Source: an uncultured Oscillospiraceae bacterium (GTDB lineage: Bacteria > Bacillota > Clostridia > Oscillospirales > Ruminococcaceae). From it: DNA of 42,481 nt. The notes under the pieces were generated by a model. The model searched no databases. It saw nothing but the letters and a program-made list of their open reading frames with translations, and had not been told where the DNA came from. This document shows, piece by piece, positions 33,573-42,094 of this stretch. Position 1 is the first letter of the stretch, and every line of letters begins with the position of its first letter. The stretch spans positions 1 through 42,481 of the forward strand of contig CAKSPU010000022.1 of the NCBI GenBank assembly GCA_934486875.1. Reading direction: 5' to 3'. The position numbers and the translations under genes are program-made.

Positions 33573-34592
33573 TTATACTCCTTTTAAAAGTTTGAACAGA
33601 TAATCATTCCAATTTATATATAACTTGGAATATTTAGAATGAAAGATAGAATAATCCGCCATTTCGTAGTAATATTCAACCGGTTTTGTACCGTCAAAGG
33701 CAGATATATCTAATTGCGGCAGTGAGAATAAACGGCATAGTTCCTTGGTACGTGAATCAGAAGTTAAAAACAATGCCGGCACGCCTTCCCACAAGCCAAT
33801 AACATTACCGTGAAAGCGACCACCAATATTAAAATCCTTCTGCCTTAAATACTGTCGCCATTCATCCACATTAAAAAAGCATTTTCGTGATTGATCAAGC
33901 CAAGATTTAACTTTTCTGAATATTTGATCATTATTGATTTGCACAGTAGAAAGCTCATTTTGAGTTTGCTCCACAAAATCCCAATTTCTTTTCATTCCAT
34001 AAGTCAGAAAGTCCATTTCAAACTTGTCAAGTTTCTTAAAAAAAGTCTGAAAATTCATTGCTACAGCATTGACAACTTTGGATGTATTAGCCACGCTTCG
34101 AAGTCCCAATGTATTCATATACATTGACGGACAGCCAATAATAACTGTTTTATTGATTCCGTATTTATTTAGAATCTCTGCTGTATATTCACCTCGAACT
34201 CCAAGTGGAAATCTCTCTGAAATACGCTTCAAAACCTTTATAGTATTAGGATGAATAAGGAAATTTTGATTGAAGTCATCATTTTGCAAACCAACACTTA
34301 TCGCCGCAAGAGGCAAATCTCCTATAGCATCAAGGATATCATTGAGATATGATAAATCCTGCATTTGCCGTATCCAGATCAAATCAGTTGTAACAAACGC
34401 TTTATACTCACTTAAATCAAGCTGTTCTGAATTTTTTATGTACCACCGGGATTTAATATCAAGATTCAGATTCACCTTTAATGATTCCCAAAAAATTAAA
34501 TTTCCGGTATTAAACGCTACCTTCGCAAACTTTTCTTGTTCAGATATTGAAAAATCCTTTATTTCATCAAGAAAAATACCTATTTTTTTCAA
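33573..34592 (-). CDS. Polysaccharide pyruvyl-transferase family protein
   Basis: The 339-residue protein is a stand-alone member of the WcaK/CsaB/Pvg1-like family. In this family, phosphoenolpyruvate is usually donated to make pyruvate ketals on surface glycans. Visible family features are the N-terminal FNTGNLIFWESL (27-38), GVRGEYTAEIL (131-141) with Arg133, IIGCPSMY (151-158) and GGRFHGN (257-263) with Arg259 and His261, followed by the GVPALFL segment. It is clearly related to the C-terminal half of the next gene's product (31324-33570) and, more distantly, to the end of the upstream giant. The three probably arose by duplication. I cannot exclude that in this branch the donor is something other than pyruvate. 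Confidence 0.85.
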   Translation of the reverse strand: MKKIGIFLDEIKDFSISEQEKFAKVAFNTGNLIFWESLKVNLNLDIKSRWYIKNSEQLDLSEYKAFVTTDLIWIRQMQDLSYLNDILDAIGDLPLAAISVGLQNDDFNQNFLIHPNTIKVLKRISERFPLGVRGEYTAEILNKYGINKTVIIGCPSMYMNTLGLRSVANTSKVVNAVAMNFQTFFKKLDKFEMDFLTYGMKRNWDFVEQTQNELSTVQINNDQIFRKVKSWLDQSRKCFFNVDEWRQYLRQKDFNIGGRFHGNVIGLWEGVPALFLTSDSRTKELCRLFSLPQLDISAFDGTKPVEYYYEMADYSIFHSKYSKLYINWNDYLFKLLKGV

Positions 34593-34614
34593 AGCATTAC
34601 TCTCCTAATTTAAA

Positions 34615-37600
34615 CTACTTTTCAATTATTTTTATAGCCATTTCCTTTAATGACACCTCATTTTCTTCCAAAAATTTACAGAAAATTTTAAAATTCTTTT
34701 CTAAAAGCGTTGCAAAACTTGTATAATCTGCCAATTGGCAATACTCTGAAACACTTTTTTTGTCATCAAAAGCTGTAATATCAATATTTGGAAGCTTATG
34801 AAATTCACAAAGTTCTTTGCCACAGGTCTCATAATTGACAAACATTGCAGGAACCCCATTCAGAATTGCTGCTGCATTATGATAGAAATTCATACCCATA
34901 ACAAAATCAACATCTGCAAAGCTTTCATTCAGGTCTTCTGTTCTGAAGAAAATGTTTTTCCCTTTAGCATATGTTTTTAACTTTTCAAATATTTCTTTAT
35001 CCTCAATATTTGTCTCCATTAATTCTGTTGGTGTATTTGCATCAAGTTTAAAGCCTCCTTCACACAGATAATCCAGGAATTGTATTTCTTTTATACTTAA
35101 ATTGCCGTAAAATGGTTTAAATGAACCACGAAGCATTTTTATACCTGATGTTTTATTCTCAAATTTTTTAAGCTTGTCCACATTTTGATAGAGTACTGTA
35201 CTACCGATTGGTACACTGTTTTTTATTCCATACTTATTTAAAATTTCTGCAGAATATTCACCCAATGTACCTACAGATTTACATCTTTCTGCTATTTCAG
35301 AAAGAATTTTTACAGAAGATTTATCAAGAGTAAACTCAGACAATGCATTCAGTTCATTGCTAAAACCAATTCCGATCGGCAGTATTGTTTTGTCGCCAGA
35401 CAAGTTAATTAATTTTTTCAAATATGTAATATCTTGTTTTGGCTGAATGTTACTTAATGTACTTAAGATGACTGTTTTTACATCTTTGTTATCAACAACC
35501 CCCTCATTATACATATACCAATTATCTGCAATATTTACATTTAAAACACGTTTAAATGATTCAGAGATTTGAATGCTGTTGGTATTATCAGAACATTTGG
35601 CAAAGCATTCCTCGATAGTATCTGTATCCTTAATTTTATCATAAAACATTACAGAAGTATTCTCTTTATTGTTTCTCATTTTTGTTGTAGATATTTCTTC
35701 TGATTCTTCATCTTCATAATCATACTCAAAATCAGACTTTACAATCTCCATTTGAACCTTTTCAAGCTGAACAAAATCCGATGGCTGTTCATAGTTCTTG
35801 TAATCACACAGAGCATTATTAAAGAATTGATCTGCTCTGACCTTGCAAATATTTCCATAGCACCTATCTTCAAATGAACAAAGTGAGAGAAACTTTCTGT
35901 CTTCGTTTTTTGCAAATCTGATAAAATATTCAAATGGATATGAGATTTCCTGAGGAACAATATTAATGTCGTCAGCAAAGCCTTCAAATATATGTGTAAA
36001 GTCGCTTATAAATTCTATTGCTGCATTCTGCATTGTTCTCACAATAAATTTTTCAGGATAATCCTTTTCATCAGTTTCAAAAGCCGGAATGATATTACCA
36101 TTTTTCAGCTTTAAATCATTACACGCAGGTCCTATATCAGAAAGAAGATATTCCCTCATAATATCCGAACTTTGAGGTACATATGTATAAAAACTATGTA
36201 TCTTGAATCCGTTCTTTTTTTGGAGAGTAAAGCATTTATCATTATCTGTATGAATATAAAATGCATCTATTGGCTTGTTTATGGCATCACAAATAGCGTT
36301 CTGTATTCTTCCGCTGTATCCCATATCAAAAAGCACAGAATTATCTTGTATACAACGATAATATTCCTTTAATGTATACTGATACGATCTAAGCTTGTCT
36401 TCATCATATAGCTCCTTTATAACATAGTCAATGAACTTCTGAAATGTTTTTCCATCAGAAAAATACTTATCTGCATTAAATCCGGAAGCAGCAAGCTTTT
36501 CATTAAGCTCATCCCCCTGAGTATTAATGCAAAACGATATCATCTTACAAATTGACAGCGGATTGTGATTTTTAAACTCAACCGGAAGATCATAAAGATC
36601 TGTTTTATTCTTTATCATTAACGGCAATGTAAGTGTTCTGGAAGCATGGAGATAATACGACTTGAGTTTTGATCCATTCCATTTTATATATATGTCAAAT
36701 GCCTTCATAGGAAGATATCCGTCTCTTGCCAAGAAATAAACATTCTTATAATCGCATATATTTGATGTTCTTTCTATCCAAGATGAAATACCGGCACAGT
36801 GCATTCCTATCACATAATATCCAATAAATCTTGGGTCAGAGTTAAAATCACTTTTTTCATCAAATGATACAAATGGATTATCAAAAAATTTATTTGCAAC
36901 CATACTCAGCATAGTTCTATATCCCAGGGATTTTCTTGCACTTCCGGCATCGCTTATTGGAAGCCCTGTATATTTTTCTGTCCACGCAGAATTGTTGGTT
37001 TTTATTCCATTAATAACATTCTCGAAAGCCTCTCTTGCTTTAGGGAAGAAAAATGTTCTTATACCCAAATGGCCAGGCGAAACAATATCCGGCTCCCATG
37101 AATCACCTATATGAAGTAGTTTTTCAGGTTTAATTCTTAGTGTCTTAAGTACTTTGCTAAAAAGTGTACCCGTTACTTTTAAGGCTTTCTCTTGAGAAGA
37201 AAGAAATAATTGCTCATGCTTAGTGTAGCCATTTTTCCGAAGAATTTCATTAACAACATCATATTCAAGATACATATCCGATGTTATAACTATTCTCTTT
37301 CCTAATTCATAAGCAAATTCATATAACTCTTTACCGGTCTTTCTTGCAGTACAGAATCTGATTTCCAAATTGCTTTCAATTTTCTTCATTTTTTCAGCAT
37401 TTTCATGACTGATTCCATAGTGCTTTTCGAATGAAGCATAAATTTCTGAAAGGGTAACATCCTCATTGTTACCGATTCTTCTCATATCCTCACGTGCAAA
37501 TTCTTCCGCAGATTGACGCATTTTTTTAAAAGTTATATTAAATGAATTATTTGTTATCTTGTCAAAACTACTGTTCATTAGTTCAAACAAATCCGTCGGA

Positions 37601-38682
37601 TAATAAAAAGGTCTTGAAATAAGAGTATCAAAAATATCAAAGCTTACAACTTTTATTTTGGGATCCATTATTGATTTTTTGGCATAATCCAGCCCATTAT
37701 GAAATTTAGCTGTACAAATATCAAAGCAAAATTCATTACTTTGCTGCTTTTGATGATAATCGGGTAAAAATTCGTCAACTAATTTTTTTGCATCAATATC
37801 ATTTTTAAAAGCATTTTCCTGAAGACTTCGATACATTCTTGAATATTTTTTTCTAAATTCCCCGAACTGTTCCCTTACTTCAGTAGAAGCCTTTTCTTCA
37901 ATCATAAAATTTTCCACAAAATCAAAAGCGGTTTTCAGGTCCTTTATATTCTTTTCAAATTTATTAAATTTAATATTTTCAGAATTTGTAGAAGCATTTG
38001 GGTGCTTGCAATAAAAATATATAGCATGATACTCCAGAGACAATTTATGTGCATTATAAAATAGAAGTGATGAAAATGCTATATCTTCAGTCATAATAAG
38101 ATGCTGCTGCATCTTATTATAATACTGGAAGCATTTATCCCAAAGCTCTTTAGAATATAGTTTATTCCATACAGTATGCCATGAGAAGCAAAATCCCGAC
38201 TGAGAGAAAAACATATTTTTGATTTCATCTTCCTCAAGTGTTTCCTTCTCAAAACACAACTGATACAGCTGGCGAATATTTTGTTCTCCGTTTATCTCTT
38301 CAAATACAGTGTTGCTGACCACTATATCACATTTTTCTTCTTCAGCTTTATTAAGAAGAAGTCTGTAAAAATCAAAGGAAACATAATCATCACTATCCAA
38401 AAATGCTATATACTTTCCATGTGCTTCCTCTGCGCCTGACAATCTTGCACGGAATAATCCTCTGTTTTGTATATGTCTTACATACTTTATATTATCATAT
38501 TCCTGAAGATACTCATTAATGATGTCTTCTGACTGATCCTGAGTACAATCATTTACAATAATAACTTCAATATTTTTATATGTTTGCATCATTACGCTGT
38601 CAAGGCATTTTTTTAGGTACTTTTCCGTTCCGTAAACAGGTATTACTATTGAGATGAGGGGGCTATTCACTGATTTACTCAT
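34615..38682 (-). CDS. Giant GT2 / HAD-like fusion ending in a degenerate pyruvyl-transferase-like domain
   Basis: Modules of this 1355-residue protein begin with a GT2 glycosyltransferase, about 8-300, with ISIVIPVYGTEKYL, DSDD at 96-99 and HLIMTED. A HAD-like domain spans about 343-560: SFDIFDTL with Asp349 and Asp352, TSDMYLE, LHIGDS. A companion domain spans about 580-970, with FLARDG (650-655) and DMGYSGRIQ (786-794). An acidic linker follows (about 985-1000). The pyruvyl-transferase-like domain spans about 1037-1350. In that last domain the residues matching the RGEY arginine and the R-F-H signature of its paralogues are Leu1140, Asn1265 and Tyr1267, so it is probably not a normal enzyme. 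The HAD pair is the same as in the 1398-residue protein of the rhamnose operon, but here it follows GT2 rather than preceding it. The start at 38682 has a weak ribosome binding site, but an in-frame stop just upstream excludes a longer form. Confidence 0.8.
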   Translation of the reverse strand: MSKSVNSPLISIVIPVYGTEKYLKKCLDSVMMQTYKNIEVIIVNDCTQDQSEDIINEYLQEYDNIKYVRHIQNRGLFRARLSGAEEAHGKYIAFLDSDDYVSFDFYRLLLNKAEEEKCDIVVSNTVFEEINGEQNIRQLYQLCFEKETLEEDEIKNMFFSQSGFCFSWHTVWNKLYSKELWDKCFQYYNKMQQHLIMTEDIAFSSLLFYNAHKLSLEYHAIYFYCKHPNASTNSENIKFNKFEKNIKDLKTAFDFVENFMIEEKASTEVREQFGEFRKKYSRMYRSLQENAFKNDIDAKKLVDEFLPDYHQKQQSNEFCFDICTAKFHNGLDYAKKSIMDPKIKVVSFDIFDTLISRPFYYPTDLFELMNSSFDKITNNSFNITFKKMRQSAEEFAREDMRRIGNNEDVTLSEIYASFEKHYGISHENAEKMKKIESNLEIRFCTARKTGKELYEFAYELGKRIVITSDMYLEYDVVNEILRKNGYTKHEQLFLSSQEKALKVTGTLFSKVLKTLRIKPEKLLHIGDSWEPDIVSPGHLGIRTFFFPKAREAFENVINGIKTNNSAWTEKYTGLPISDAGSARKSLGYRTMLSMVANKFFDNPFVSFDEKSDFNSDPRFIGYYVIGMHCAGISSWIERTSNICDYKNVYFLARDGYLPMKAFDIYIKWNGSKLKSYYLHASRTLTLPLMIKNKTDLYDLPVEFKNHNPLSICKMISFCINTQGDELNEKLAASGFNADKYFSDGKTFQKFIDYVIKELYDEDKLRSYQYTLKEYYRCIQDNSVLFDMGYSGRIQNAICDAINKPIDAFYIHTDNDKCFTLQKKNGFKIHSFYTYVPQSSDIMREYLLSDIGPACNDLKLKNGNIIPAFETDEKDYPEKFIVRTMQNAAIEFISDFTHIFEGFADDINIVPQEISYPFEYFIRFAKNEDRKFLSLCSFEDRCYGNICKVRADQFFNNALCDYKNYEQPSDFVQLEKVQMEIVKSDFEYDYEDEESEEISTTKMRNNKENTSVMFYDKIKDTDTIEECFAKCSDNTNSIQISESFKRVLNVNIADNWYMYNEGVVDNKDVKTVILSTLSNIQPKQDITYLKKLINLSGDKTILPIGIGFSNELNALSEFTLDKSSVKILSEIAERCKSVGTLGEYSAEILNKYGIKNSVPIGSTVLYQNVDKLKKFENKTSGIKMLRGSFKPFYGNLSIKEIQFLDYLCEGGFKLDANTPTELMETNIEDKEIFEKLKTYAKGKNIFFRTEDLNESFADVDFVMGMNFYHNAAAILNGVPAMFVNYETCGKELCEFHKLPNIDITAFDDKKSVSEYCQLADYTSFATLLEKNFKIFCKFLEENEVSLKEMAIKIIEK

Positions 38683-38690
38683 AATTTAAA

Positions 38691-38708
38691 CTAGTATAAT
38701 TTAGGCAT
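38691..38708 (-). other. Possible five-codon leader (MPKLY) before the giant GT2/HAD gene
   Basis: The best ribosome binding site in the 152-base gap is AGGAG at 38727-38723, which is 40 bases before the gene's own ATG. It lies 14 bases before a tiny frame, ATG to TAG at 38708-38691, which ends eight bases before the real start. Re-initiation after this leader would explain translation of a gene lacking a good site. The spacing is long, so this is tentative. Confidence 0.25.
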
Positions 38709-38834
38709 AACCTAATTATACTCTCCTTTCTTATTTTTTATAATAATATTTACCAACTGTTCTATATAAACAATTGGGCACTAAAAAATTTAAAAAGTTT
38801 CCAAATGCATCTGTATGAATTAATCATATTTCAA

Positions 38835-41800
38835 TTAGCTCTTACTTTTAATTACTAATCTCCTATAAAATTTTTTCAAATGTGACTTTAAGCGATCATA
38901 AAAGAACTTTTTATCAACAGAAAGCCAATAAATAGCTTTAATAATTATATTTTTGTTTTTAATTCCTTTTTCAATATATGTTCTATATGCGATGTCCTCA
39001 TCAGAAATATGATTCTTATTTTCAGTATTTTCTTTATAAAACGGAACAATCTTGTGATATCTTATGCATTCTTTCCAATACTCAGAAAGTCTGACGGTAC
39101 CTCCAACCCACATTACATCCTCAAAAACGCAGCAATCAAACATTTTTGAATCTACATCTGTAAGAGTATGCAGCAGAAATTCAAAAGGGTAAGAGATATC
39201 CTCATTTCTCATATCCATTATATTAATGTTCTCACCAAAAAAACGGCAAAAATCATTTACAAACATTATTGCATACATTTGAACACTGTTAATTAAAAAT
39301 TCTTCAGGATAACTATGCATCATTTTTTCATACAACGGAACTGCTTCCCCACTACTTATATCATATCCAATACATGAAGGGGCATATTCAGAAAAAAGCA
39401 ATTCTCTTGCTCCGCCGGTTATTGATGGTGTGTGGTCATAAAAACTCATCACACTAAATCCATTAGCCCTTTCCCGTCTGGCACAATTCCCGTCATTAGT
39501 ATGCACATAAAAAGCATCTGTTTTAATACCGGATACTCTTGAGATCATTTCCTGAGTTCTTCCGCTATAACCAATGTCCACACAAGCTGTTCTGCCTTTA
39601 AAAATACTTAGAAAATACTTTGCAATAATTGTATTATAATTTTCTGCCTTAGCAGAATCAAAAAAGCTTTTGGAAATTTTTTTTACAAGTTCGCAGTATT
39701 CCCTATATAAACCTATCGGTTTGTCGTATTCTATTCCTTCTGCTTCCAAACTTTTACGCGAGCAATTTGATAAAAGAGGTGATATTAGTTCAGTAAAATT
39801 ATAAGCTGTACATACTGAATAATTGATGTTTTCATAAAGGCTCAGCAATTCCTCGGATTTTGTTATCCCACAAGCAATAGCAGCCTTTCTTGAAGTTTTA
39901 AAATAAACCGCTTCGGGAGCGAAGCTGTAATGCTTTTTTATCAGCTCATATGCCTGCATTGGAAGAAAGCCATCTCTCGACACAAATGCTAATGTATCAT
40001 ATTTTCTGTCTATTGCAGTTTCAGTTATCCATTTCACAAACCCGAGCAAATGCATTCCCAATGCATAGTAACCCAAAAAAGAAGGCTGACAATTCATCTC
40101 CGAATTTTCATTAAAACTTATAAAAGGATTATCATAAAGTTTTATGGCCGCAAGCGCAAGTGCAGATCGTGTTCCTAAAAATTCTATACCTTTTTCCATA
40201 TTTATCATCATTCCAACGGGTTCAGTAAACGGACAGCACGAATGCGTTGTATGTATATCAGAGATGTTGTACTGGATACAGTCGATTGGAGCAGGAAAAA
40301 AAACACTTTGTATACCTTTTTTTTGAGCCGATTCAACATCACTTGTCCAATTATCTCCTATATGTAAAATTCCTGTTGATTCACATCCGCTTTTTTTCAT
40401 TAAAATATCATAAAGATTTCCTGTACATTTTGATGCCTTTTCTTCATTTGATACTAGAACATCATCAAAATAATTATAACCATTTGTCTTTAGTAGTTTT
40501 TCAATAAATTTTTTGTCAAGATACATATCTGATGTAAAATATATATTTTTTTTGCAATGATATGCTGCTTGAAAAAGATTATATATGCTTTGCCTGGTAA
40601 TACAAAATTGCAGCTCGGCATTTTTTTCGGCATTTTTCATTTCCTTCAGGACTGTTTTATCTGCAAATGAAATAAAGCTTATATACTCATAAATTTCATC
40701 GAACGATATATCTTCACACGGTGTTACAGCCTCATATATTTTTTCACGCCTTAATTCTTTTTCAGCCATTATTCTTATCTCTGAAAATGATCTTCTTTCA
40801 TCTGGAACAAGCTCTGAAAATCGCTTATCCAAAAAAGCAAAAACATCAGTAGGCTTGTATAACGGCCTTACAATTGCTGTATCAAAAATATCGAAGCTTA
40901 CACACTTGATTTCATCTGAATTGATTTTTTCCATAATATCAGTATATCGGCTATCATATTTTGTTGTTACAGCATAAAAATAGGATTCATCTTCAATTTT
41001 TGAGCCATAATCGGGGAGGCTTTTATCAAGTAATTTCAAAAGTTCTTTTTCTTCATAATTATCAACTTTGCTGTTTTTAATATTATTCTTCCAAAATAAA
41101 CGGTATAAATCATTCCATTTTTTAAAGCTTGATATAATATCAGTTGAGTATTTTTCCAGATCAATAAATTTTTTTACAAAAGAAAAAGCTATCCCTAAAT
41201 CATCAATATTTTTTCTTAGCTTTTTGATATTACCGTCAATACTTGTAGATGCTTCACGATGTTGAAAATAAAAATATGGTGCATACTTAACAGAAGTAAG
41301 CTTTTGAGCATAATTAAACAAAATTGCTGAAAACAAAAAATCTTCAGTCATAATTAAATGTTTTTGCTGACTTTTAAGTGTAGGGAGGGCTTTATCCCAT
41401 ATATTTCGTCTGTACAGCTTATTCCATATCGTATGCCATATAAAGCATCTTCCCTCTTGTTTCCAGAAGTTTTCTGATACCTCATTACCAACAAGCGTTC
41501 CGAAATCATAATTATCATAAATATTATGTATATATCTATATCCGTTTTCATCTTCGTGAACTATTTTTCCAACTACTATATCAGAATTGCTTTTTTCAGC
41601 TTCAAAAATCATTTCGCGAAAAAAATCACATGAAATATAATCATCACTGTCAACAAATCCGATATAATCGCCGTGCGAATTTTCAACTCCTGTTATTCTT
41701 GCATGATACAACCCTTTATTGCACTCGTGATCAATCAAGGAAATTCTTGAATCTTTCTTAATGTACTCATTTACAATATTTCTCGAATTGTCTGTACTAG

Positions 41801-41924
41801 CATCATTTACCACTATTATTTCAAGATTTCTATATGTCTGATTAATTATACTGTCAAGACATCTTTCTATATATTTGTCTGTATTATATAATGGAACTAC
41901 AACTGATATTTTTTTTTCTATCAT
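38835..41924 (-). CDS. GT2 / HAD-like fusion glycosyltransferase
   Basis: I place the start at the ATG at 41924, because GAGGAAAA lies just upstream at the right distance. A GTG five codons earlier would put that site inside the gene. The 1029 residues carry a GT2 domain (about 5-300; ISVVVPLYNTDKYI, DSDD at 92-95, HLIMTED at 189-195). A HAD-like domain follows (about 338-560; SFDIFDT with Asp345 and Asp348, TSDMYLD, HIGDNWTSD with Asp524). The companion domain spans about 570-960, with FVSRDG (647-652) and DIGYSGRTQ (783-791). The C-terminal 50 residues are basic. It is collinear with the first 970 residues of the next giant downstream, so the two are paralogues; this one lacks the pyruvyl-transferase-like end. 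It is the first gene of the A+T-rich cluster and probably a cytoplasmic glycan-building enzyme. Confidence 0.82.
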   Translation of the reverse strand: MIEKKISVVVPLYNTDKYIERCLDSIINQTYRNLEIIVVNDASTDNSRNIVNEYIKKDSRISLIDHECNKGLYHARITGVENSHGDYIGFVDSDDYISCDFFREMIFEAEKSNSDIVVGKIVHEDENGYRYIHNIYDNYDFGTLVGNEVSENFWKQEGRCFIWHTIWNKLYRRNIWDKALPTLKSQQKHLIMTEDFLFSAILFNYAQKLTSVKYAPYFYFQHREASTSIDGNIKKLRKNIDDLGIAFSFVKKFIDLEKYSTDIISSFKKWNDLYRLFWKNNIKNSKVDNYEEKELLKLLDKSLPDYGSKIEDESYFYAVTTKYDSRYTDIMEKINSDEIKCVSFDIFDTAIVRPLYKPTDVFAFLDKRFSELVPDERRSFSEIRIMAEKELRREKIYEAVTPCEDISFDEIYEYISFISFADKTVLKEMKNAEKNAELQFCITRQSIYNLFQAAYHCKKNIYFTSDMYLDKKFIEKLLKTNGYNYFDDVLVSNEEKASKCTGNLYDILMKKSGCESTGILHIGDNWTSDVESAQKKGIQSVFFPAPIDCIQYNISDIHTTHSCCPFTEPVGMMINMEKGIEFLGTRSALALAAIKLYDNPFISFNENSEMNCQPSFLGYYALGMHLLGFVKWITETAIDRKYDTLAFVSRDGFLPMQAYELIKKHYSFAPEAVYFKTSRKAAIACGITKSEELLSLYENINYSVCTAYNFTELISPLLSNCSRKSLEAEGIEYDKPIGLYREYCELVKKISKSFFDSAKAENYNTIIAKYFLSIFKGRTACVDIGYSGRTQEMISRVSGIKTDAFYVHTNDGNCARRERANGFSVMSFYDHTPSITGGARELLFSEYAPSCIGYDISSGEAVPLYEKMMHSYPEEFLINSVQMYAIMFVNDFCRFFGENINIMDMRNEDISYPFEFLLHTLTDVDSKMFDCCVFEDVMWVGGTVRLSEYWKECIRYHKIVPFYKENTENKNHISDEDIAYRTYIEKGIKNKNIIIKAIYWLSVDKKFFYDRLKSHLKKFYRRLVIKSKS

Positions 41925-41994
41925 ACAATTTTTCCTCACTGCTTATTTTTTCAATTAATAATGGTTTTGAAAATCATACAGATCATTACATATA

Positions 41995-42044
41995 ATGCTT
42001 ACTCTTAATGAACATTAATTTAAACATTCATTAAAAGTAAGCAT
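41995..42044. repeat. Long inverted repeat upstream of the GT2/HAD gene
   Basis: ATGCTTACT-c-TTAATGAA (41995-42012) pairs with TTCATTAA-a-AGTAAGCAT (42027-42044), 17 of 18 positions, around a 14-base A+T-rich loop. No T tract follows on either strand. It lies in the leader or promoter region of the A+T-rich cluster and could be regulatory. Confidence 0.5.
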
Positions 42045-42060
42045 ATGTATTTGTAAAGGC

Positions 42061-42084
42061 TATTGTTTGTTTAAACAAACAATA
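42061..42084. terminator. 24-base perfect palindrome after the Ig-repeat gene, possible terminator
   Basis: TATTGTTTGTTTAAACAAACAATA reads the same on both strands and begins 10 bases after the minus-strand stop at 42095. Its position suits a transcript end, but it lacks a loop and a clear T tract. A protein-binding site is an alternative. Confidence 0.4.
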
Positions 42085-42094
42085 TTTATAAGCT

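Noticed and set aside
38835..41939. GTG at 41939 as the start of the GT2/HAD gene
   Set aside because: The only good ribosome binding site (GAGGAAAA) overlaps the GTG itself and is correctly spaced for the ATG at 41924.
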